From: Paucihalobacter sp036825875
GTDB lineage: Bacteria; Bacteroidota; Bacteroidia; Flavobacteriales; Flavobacteriaceae
Direction of reading: 5' to 3'
DNA: 64,000 bases
NCBI RefSeq assembly: GCF_036825875.1
Contig: NZ_DAISXK010000012.1
Span: forward strand, 1-64,000
The notes under the pieces were generated by a model, which did no database searches, was not told where the DNA came from, and worked only from the letters and a program-made list of their open reading frames with translations. Within the stretch, counting starts at the first letter, position 1. The number at the start of each line of letters is the position of its first letter. The translations under genes and the position numbers were made by a program. This document shows, one piece after another, positions 58,743 through 64,000 of the stretch.

Positions 58743-61373
58743 TTAAACATAACTTTCCGCCGCCTTCAAAGCCTCAGCAATCCCTTCTGGATTCTTACCT
58801 CCAGCCGTGGCAAAAAATGGCTGTCCACCGCCACCGCCTTGAATAAATTTTCCTAATTCCCGAACAATGCTTCCAGCATTCAGACCTTTATCAGCTACCA
58901 ATTCCTTTGAAATATAACAAGATAACACCGCCTTACCATCCTGCGCCGAAGCCAATACTAAAAACAAATTATCTACATTCGACCCCAAATCAAAACTCAG
59001 GTCTTTAATCGCAGTCGCATCTAAATCAACAGCTTTCGCTAAAAATTGAACCCCGTTTTTTAACTTAAGCTCTTCTTTTATTCCTACCTGTAACTGCTTG
59101 GTCTTTTCTTTTAACAACTGCTCTAATTGTTTTTTTAGGGCATTGTTTTCATCTTGTAAGTTTTCAACGGCCTGAATCGGGTCTTGTGCATTATTCAATA
59201 AACTTTTTACCTCGTGTAATTGATCATGAGCTTCAAAATAATATTGCTTTACTGCCTGATTGGTAATGGCCTCAATACGTCTGATTCCCGAAGCCACAGC
59301 GCCTTCGGATACAATTTTAAAATGCCATAAATCGGAAGTGTTTTGTACGTGTGTTCCACCACATAATTCAATAGATTTACCAAACCTTATGGTACGTACC
59401 GTATCGCCGTACTTTTCACCGAATAAAGCCATTGCACCTTCGCTTACAGCCTGTTCCATTGGAATATTTCTTTGTTCTTGCAATGGGATTTTCGCTTCTA
59501 TTCTATCATTCACAAAATTTTCAACGGCAACCAATTCTTCTTTACTCAATTTCGAAAAATGCGAAAAATCAAAACGAAGTTGTTTGGCACTAACCGCACT
59601 TCCTTTTTGCTCAACATGAGTGCCTAAAATATCTCTTAAAGCCTGATGCAACAAATGGGTTGCACTGTGATTACAAGTAACGGGTGCTCTAAAAGTTTCA
59701 TCAACTTTTGCAGTAAAATTTCCTTGTAAATGCTTTGGTAGTTCCTTGGCAAAATGAATAATCACATTGTTTTCTTTCTTCGTATCTAATATATAAGTGA
59801 CATCGCCATTCATTGCTTCTATGTAGCCCTTGTCGCCTACTTGTCCGCCGCCTTCTGGATAAAAAGGCGTGAGATTAAATACCAACTGATACAGTTCTCC
59901 GTCTTTTTTTGACACAACCTTCCGGTAACGTGTAATGGATACTGTCGCAGATAAACTATCATAGCCTACGAATTCTTCATGTGCGTCGTCCTTCAAAATA
60001 GTCCAGTCGTCTGTGGTCATCTCACCTGCAGCCCTTGAACGGTTTTTCTGTTTTTGCATTTCAACCTCAAATCCTGCTTCGTCTATTTGCTTGCCGTTTT
60101 CTTTTAAAATAAGCGCAGTTAAATCTTTAGGAAATCCAAAAGTATCGTACAATTCAAAAACGCGTTCGCCAGCTATTACTGTTCCTTTTTCTTCTTCTAT
60201 CATACGGTTCAGCAATACCAAACCTTGATCTAAGGTTTTTAAAAAGGAATGCTCTTCTTCTTTTATGACATTTGTAATAAGCGCTTGCTGCGATTTAAGC
60301 TCTAGGAATGCTTCGCCCATGGTTTCAGTTAAAACCCTAACCAACTTATAGATAAACGGTTCTTTCTGATTTAAAAAGGTAAAAGCATACCTTATAGCGC
60401 GTCGCAAAATACGTCTTATCACATAGCCTGCTCCTGTATTGCTCGGTAATTGTCCGTCGGCAATAGAAAAGGCCACCGCACGAATATGATCAACAATCAC
60501 CCGAATAGCCACATCGGTATCTGTTTGGCTACCGTATTTTATATCTGAAATGGTTTCAATTTCCTTAATAATTGGCGTAAATACATCGGTATCATAATTC
60601 GAGGTAACTCCTTGTAATACCATGCACAACCGCTCAAATCCCATACCAGTATCAATATGCTTGGCTGGCAAGGGTTCTAAACTACCGTTGGCCTTGCGAT
60701 TGTACTGCATAAATACCAAATTCCATATTTCAACTACCTGCGGATGGTCGTGATTCACCAAGCTTTTACCATCAACCTGCGCCTTTTCGTTCGCACTTCT
60801 AATATCCACGTGAATTTCACTACAAGGCCCACAGGGCCCTTGATCACCCATTTCCCAGAAATTATCCTTCTTGTTGCCCATCAATATCCGGTCTTCTGGA
60901 ACAAAGGATTTCCATAAATCATAAGCCTCACTATCCATGGGTAATCCATCGTCATCACTGCCTTCAAACACGGTCACATAAAGAATATCCTTGTCTATCT
61001 TATAAACTTCGGTCAATAATTCCCAAGCCCATGCAATTGCCTCCTTCTTAAAATAACCACTATCCGGATTGGTAGGATCACCAAAACTCCAATTGCCTAG
61101 CATTTCAAAAAGTGTATGGTGGTAGGTATCGTAACCAACTTCTTCTAAATCATTATGCTTACCGGAAACACGTAAACATTTTTGGCTGTCAGCTATGCGG
61201 TTACTTTTAGGTTTGGCGTTTCCTAGAAAATATTCTTTAAACGGTGCCATTCCAGAATTTACAAACATTAAAGTAGGATCATCCTTCACAACCATAGGCG
61301 CCGATGGCACAATAGTGTGAGATTTCTGCTCAAAAAATTCTAAAAATTTACGTCGTACTTCTTGAGATTTCAT
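58743..61373 (-). CDS. alaS: alanine--tRNA ligase
   Basis: An 876-residue class II synthetase. Motif 1 and the aminoacylation core include KSQEVRRKFLEFFEQKSH, SAPMVVKDDPTLMFVNSGMA, FEMLGNWSFGD, FWEMGDQGPCGPCSEIHVD; then the editing domain with HSATHLLHQALRDIL and CGGTHVQNTSDLW, and the C-terminal coiled coil and DHHA1-like domain with GGGGGQPFFATAGGKN. Length is normal. It is transcribed alone, divergent from the M23 gene; a minus-strand -7 box (TATTTTTG, 61482-61489) lies upstream. Confidence 0.97.
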   Translation of the reverse strand: MKSQEVRRKFLEFFEQKSHTIVPSAPMVVKDDPTLMFVNSGMAPFKEYFLGNAKPKSNRIADSQKCLRVSGKHNDLEEVGYDTYHHTLFEMLGNWSFGDPTNPDSGYFKKEAIAWAWELLTEVYKIDKDILYVTVFEGSDDDGLPMDSEAYDLWKSFVPEDRILMGNKKDNFWEMGDQGPCGPCSEIHVDIRSANEKAQVDGKSLVNHDHPQVVEIWNLVFMQYNRKANGSLEPLPAKHIDTGMGFERLCMVLQGVTSNYDTDVFTPIIKEIETISDIKYGSQTDTDVAIRVIVDHIRAVAFSIADGQLPSNTGAGYVIRRILRRAIRYAFTFLNQKEPFIYKLVRVLTETMGEAFLELKSQQALITNVIKEEEHSFLKTLDQGLVLLNRMIEEEKGTVIAGERVFELYDTFGFPKDLTALILKENGKQIDEAGFEVEMQKQKNRSRAAGEMTTDDWTILKDDAHEEFVGYDSLSATVSITRYRKVVSKKDGELYQLVFNLTPFYPEGGGQVGDKGYIEAMNGDVTYILDTKKENNVIIHFAKELPKHLQGNFTAKVDETFRAPVTCNHSATHLLHQALRDILGTHVEQKGSAVSAKQLRFDFSHFSKLSKEELVAVENFVNDRIEAKIPLQEQRNIPMEQAVSEGAMALFGEKYGDTVRTIRFGKSIELCGGTHVQNTSDLWHFKIVSEGAVASGIRRIEAITNQAVKQYYFEAHDQLHEVKSLLNNAQDPIQAVENLQDENNALKKQLEQLLKEKTKQLQVGIKEELKLKNGVQFLAKAVDLDATAIKDLSFDLGSNVDNLFLVLASAQDGKAVLSCYISKELVADKGLNAGSIVRELGKFIQGGGGGQPFFATAGGKNPEGIAEALKAAESYV

Positions 61374-61503
61374 AGGCTGATGATACTGCTAACAGTTGTT
61401 AAATTACATTTAATGCGAAACAATCTTTATATTTGTTCGTTAACTTTGTTTAAGCGCGATAAATTGGCGCTTTCAACAGTGCAAAAATAGTATAATTTAG
61501 TAA

Positions 61504-62475
61504 ATGAGTAAGGTAAAATACTACTACGACCACGAAACACTAAGTTACCGTAAAATTCAGCGAAAAAAGCGCACAACCGTTAAATATGTTGCGCTATTTA
61601 TGCTGGCTTCGGCGCTTTTCGCATTTTTAATGATTTTTATTGCCAGCCAGTTTATTGAATCGCCTCGTGAACGCGAAATATCTAGAGAATTATCTAACAT
61701 GCGACTGCAGTACAAACTTCTTAACAAACGATTGGATGAAGCCTACGCTGCACTTGAAAATGTTGAAGAAAGAGACAATTCAATCTACCGATTGTATTTT
61801 GAAGCCAACCCGATTCCCTTAGAGCAACGACGTGCTGGTTTTGGTGGTATCAACCGTTATAAAAAATATGAAGGTTACGACAACTCAAAACTTATCGTTG
61901 AAAGTAATAAACGCCTCGATGTTCTAGAAAAAGCCATTGTGGTACAATCTAAATCCTTAGATGAAGTAGCTGTTTTAGCTGAAAATAAAGAGAAATTTCT
62001 TGCCGCAATTCCTGCGATTCAACCGGTAAGTAATGAAGATTTAACCAGAATGGCTTCTGGCTATGGTTTTAGAACGGATCCATTCACCAAAGCTAGAAAA
62101 TTTCATTACGGTATGGACTTTACAGCGCCACGCGGAACGCCAATTTATGCGACAGGCGATGGCATTATCGAACGTGCCGATAATAGCGCCACGGGTTACG
62201 GAAAACATATTAGAATTGACCACGGCTACGGATACGTATCGCTTTATGCGCATTTGTATAATTATAATGTGAGAGTGAACCAACGCGTAAAACGTGGCGA
62301 TTTAATTGGCTACGTCGGAAGTACGGGTCGCTCAGAAGCACCGCATTTGCACTACGAAATTTTTAAAGACGGCGAACGCATTAATCCTATAAACTTCTAT
62401 TACGGCAACCTATCACCAGAAGAATTTGATGAGCTGTTAAAACGCGCGTCGCTTGAAAACCAATCTCTCGACTAA
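61504..62475 (+). CDS. M23 family peptidase (murein hydrolase)
   Basis: A 323-residue bitopic protein. One membrane segment near 29-48 (VALFMLASALFAFLMIFIAS), a coiled coil (about 60-100, LNKRLDEAYAALENVEERD), a linker, and a C-terminal LytM/M23 zinc peptidase domain: HYGMDFTAPRGTPIYATGDG, GYGKHIRIDHGYGYVSLYAH and VGSTGRSEAPHLHYEIFKDG with the HLHYE ligand motif. All metal ligands appear present. It should cut peptidoglycan peptides in the periplasm. A -7 box (TATATTTG, 61428-61435) lies upstream; two bases separate it from the MerR gene. Confidence 0.92.
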   Translation: MSKVKYYYDHETLSYRKIQRKKRTTVKYVALFMLASALFAFLMIFIASQFIESPREREISRELSNMRLQYKLLNKRLDEAYAALENVEERDNSIYRLYFEANPIPLEQRRAGFGGINRYKKYEGYDNSKLIVESNKRLDVLEKAIVVQSKSLDEVAVLAENKEKFLAAIPAIQPVSNEDLTRMASGYGFRTDPFTKARKFHYGMDFTAPRGTPIYATGDGIIERADNSATGYGKHIRIDHGYGYVSLYAHLYNYNVRVNQRVKRGDLIGYVGSTGRSEAPHLHYEIFKDGERINPINFYYGNLSPEEFDELLKRASLENQSLD

Positions 62476-62477
62476 TC

Positions 62478-62807
62478 ATGTATATTGAACTAGCAGAAAA
62501 ACGATATTACAGCATTGGCGAAGTAGCCACAGCTTTTAATGTTAATGCGTCGCTATTGCGCTTTTGGGAAAAGGAATTCGACGTTTTAAAACCAAAGAAA
62601 AACGCCAAAGGCAACCGAAAATTCACACCGGAAGACATCCAAAACCTAAGGTTAATTTACCATTTGGTAAAAGAACGTGGCTTCACCCTTGAAGGCGCAA
62701 AAATTCACCTCAAAGAAGAACGTAAAGAAAGTTTATCTAATTTTCAAATTATTAGTAAATTAGAAGGTATCAAACAACAACTCATCAATATAAAAAATCA
62801 ACTCTAA
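62478..62807 (+). CDS. MerR-family transcription regulator
   Basis: A 109-residue protein with the MerR DNA-binding domain: YYSIGEVATAFNVNASLLRFWEKEFDVLKP, where IGEVA and LLRFWEKEF are the two wing helices, then KGNRKFTPEDIQNLRLIYHL and a short dimerisation helix. No effector domain is present, so it may act through the coiled coil alone. It is in an operon with the M23 gene and followed by lemA, so it could regulate these. Confidence 0.9.
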   Translation: MYIELAEKRYYSIGEVATAFNVNASLLRFWEKEFDVLKPKKNAKGNRKFTPEDIQNLRLIYHLVKERGFTLEGAKIHLKEERKESLSNFQIISKLEGIKQQLINIKNQL

Positions 62808-62818
62808 AACTTATCATC

Positions 62819-63418
62819 ATGAAAAAATGGTTAATCCCTGTAATTATTATTGCCGTAATTGGGATAGGGCTCTATTCTTGGGCAAAAGGATTTAATAATA
62901 CTGCTGTTGAACTAAAAGAAACTGCCACTAAAACATGGGGTGATGTAGAAAGTAGTTACCAACGTCGTAACGATCTTATAGGCAATTTAGTAAAGACAGT
63001 GCAAGGTGCCGCCGATTTCGAAAAAAGTACCTTAGAAGCGGTGATCAAAGCCCGTGCTGAAGCGACGAAAACAACCATCGATCCTACCAACATTACCCCT
63101 GAAGATTTAGCTGCATTCAATCAAGCCCAAAGTGGTTTGAGCAGCGCTTTATCGAGACTACTGGTAACGGTTGAACGTTATCCTGATTTAAAAGCGAATC
63201 AGAATTTCCTTGAATTACAGAGCCAGTTAGAAGGCACAGAGAATAGAATCAACGTAGCACGTGATAGATTCAACGGAGCCGTGGAGCCTTACAACAAACA
63301 CATTAAAACCTTTCCTAATACCATATTAGCAGGATTGTTCGGTTTTGAAGATCTCAATTATTACAAAGCAGAAGCTGGCTCTGAAATAGCGCCCGATGTG
63401 GAGTTTGATTTTAATTAA
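62819..63418 (+). CDS. lemA: LemA family protein
   Basis: A 199-residue protein. A signal anchor at the start (MKKWLIPVIIIAVIGIGLYSW), then the LemA helical domain: YQRRNDLIGNLVKTVQGAADF, AFNQAQSGLSSALSRLLVTV, NQNFLELQSQLEGTENRIN and the NKHIKTFPNTILAGLFGF end. LemA proteins are membrane-bound and often sit beside TPM-domain genes as here; their exact role is unknown. It lies 11 bases after the MerR gene. Confidence 0.92.
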   Translation: MKKWLIPVIIIAVIGIGLYSWAKGFNNTAVELKETATKTWGDVESSYQRRNDLIGNLVKTVQGAADFEKSTLEAVIKARAEATKTTIDPTNITPEDLAAFNQAQSGLSSALSRLLVTVERYPDLKANQNFLELQSQLEGTENRINVARDRFNGAVEPYNKHIKTFPNTILAGLFGFEDLNYYKAEAGSEIAPDVEFDFN

Positions 63419-63469
63419 AATCTAAAGTGTTTGTAAACTAACGTGCTATAATCATAAAATCATTGTCAA

Positions 63470-63907
63470 ATGTCGAATATCGAAGATTTTTTATCAATCA
63501 CAGACGAATCACAAATCATTGATGCCATTAGAAAAGCCGAAGCTTTAACCTCTGGTGAAATTCGGGTGCATATAGAAAGTCAATGCGAAAACGACCCATT
63601 CGATCATGCCATGGAAGTCTTTCATGAGCTAAAAATGGACAATACAAAACTTCAAAACGGCGTTTTGATTTATGTGGCGGTCGACTTAAAACAATTTGTA
63701 ATTTACGGCGACAAAGGCATCAACGATGCGGTTCAAGTTGGATTTTGGGATAGTACACGTGATGCCATGCTTGTACACTTCAAAAAAGGAGATTTCAAAC
63801 AAGGTCTTATAAAAGGCATAGAAGAAGCAGGTACCGTGCTTGCTGAATATTTTCCTTGGAAACCTGGCAACCAAAACGAACTGCCTAACGCGATTTCAAA
63901 AGGATAA
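63470..63907 (+). CDS. TPM domain protein
   Basis: A 145-residue single TPM domain without a signal peptide: AIRKAEALTSGEIRVHIESQ, GVLIYVAVDLKQFVIYGDKGI, and DFKQGLIKGIEEAGTVLAEYFP. TPM domains (named after TLP18.3, Psb32 and MOLO-1) are found beside LemA in many bacteria. This soluble version is usually the first of two TPM genes; a second, signal-bearing one starts at 63920. Confidence 0.88.
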   Translation: MSNIEDFLSITDESQIIDAIRKAEALTSGEIRVHIESQCENDPFDHAMEVFHELKMDNTKLQNGVLIYVAVDLKQFVIYGDKGINDAVQVGFWDSTRDAMLVHFKKGDFKQGLIKGIEEAGTVLAEYFPWKPGNQNELPNAISKG

Positions 63908-63919
63908 AAATAAGCGCAA

Positions 63920-64000
63920 ATGAAACCTATAGGTCATGCGAAACCTCAATTGTTTTCAAGTCTAACTAAGCTTCTAATAATTGGAGTCTTATGGCTTGGT
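63920..64000 (+). CDS. start of a further gene, probably a TPM/YgcG-type protein (cut by window end)
   Basis: ATG 63920 opens 27 codons to the window end: a basic start (MKPIGHAKPQLFSSLTKLL) leading into a hydrophobic stretch (IIGVLWLG), so a signal peptide or membrane anchor. It is 13 bases after the TPM gene. A second, membrane-bound TPM protein is expected at this place from the usual lemA-TPM-TPM order; that is inference. Confidence 0.5.
   Translation, partial: MKPIGHAKPQLFSSLTKLLIIGVLWLG

Noticed and set aside
1..64000. CRISPR arrays, insertion sequences, prophage, integrative elements
   Set aside because: No direct-repeat arrays, transposase, integrase or phage structural genes were seen on either strand.

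Overview
The window is a dense, AT-rich chromosome segment of a member of the Bacteroidota, most likely a (marine) Flavobacteriaceae species. The grounds are: lineage gene orders (parA-parB-DUF5683-dapB-lepB-WbqC; PASTA protein/rluD next to ddl-coaD; rpmB-rpmG-DUF4295-ftsY), a protein with a type IX secretion (T9SS) C-terminal sorting domain, GSCFA, DUF6122/DUF6252-type proteins, many Cys-anchored lipoproteins, and promoters of the Bacteroidetes form TTG-N17..20-TAnnTTTG. I see no insertion sequence, prophage, CRISPR array or rRNA. The genus cannot be fixed from the sequence alone.

Layout. 1-49: 5' half of tRNA-Pro. 131-6809: lipoprotein sugar dehydrogenase plus cytochrome c, then a tightly coupled run udk-divIC-mutA-lipoprotein-mutB (methylmalonyl-CoA mutase). 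6810-7305: AT-rich spacer with a possible gene remnant. 7306-12908: chromosome partitioning, lysine/cell-wall precursor (dapB), signal peptidase and WbqC genes, interrupted by a 10-N assembly gap with duplicated flanks. 12905-18229 (minus): TPR membrane protein, ribH, two tiny membrane proteins, mutL, two rhomboids. 18306-22086 (plus): a 19-codon leader ORF, recF, lipoprotein, DUF721, CIA30, a lipoprotein peptide deformylase and a CrtA-like protein. 22079-32586: rimO, a serine hydrolase, an outer-membrane barrel, amidase, ftsY, ribosomal proteins L28/L33, cinA, Hpt, FAH-family and exonuclease genes. 32667-41627: E2 acyltransferase, glycosyltransferase, recR, a large T9SS beta-propeller protein, a sodium symporter, a CoA-binding protein and fabH. 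41846-48806: htpG, a DksA-like zinc finger, ribosomal protein THX, yaaA, rluD, PASTA, ddl, coaD. 48831-55283: a TPR histidine kinase/LuxR response regulator pair, a candidate small RNA, a PQQ-like propeller, a DUF6252-like lipoprotein and GSCFA. 55561-58423: an accessory-looking set of exported proteins led by a zincin-like lipoprotein. 58743-64000: alaS, M23 peptidase, MerR regulator, lemA and TPM-domain genes.

Most genes are housekeeping. The most interesting points are: (i) two near-identical 18-bp inverted repeats (ATACG-N8-CGTAT), one in front of the LuxR response regulator and one abutting the putative -33 element of the DUF6252/propeller operon, which suggests a local regulon; (ii) a 19-residue cationic amphipathic peptide ORF coupled to recF by a TAATG overlap; (iii) an exported HESIH zincin family protein with no ordinary start codon; (iv) a peptide deformylase with a lipoprotein signal; (v) a MutL whose endonuclease motif is degraded; (vi) perfect palindromes and TGTCA repeats between fabH and htpG; and (vii) an assembly artefact at 12525-12593. 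All family assignments come from reading the translations by eye; no database search was run.
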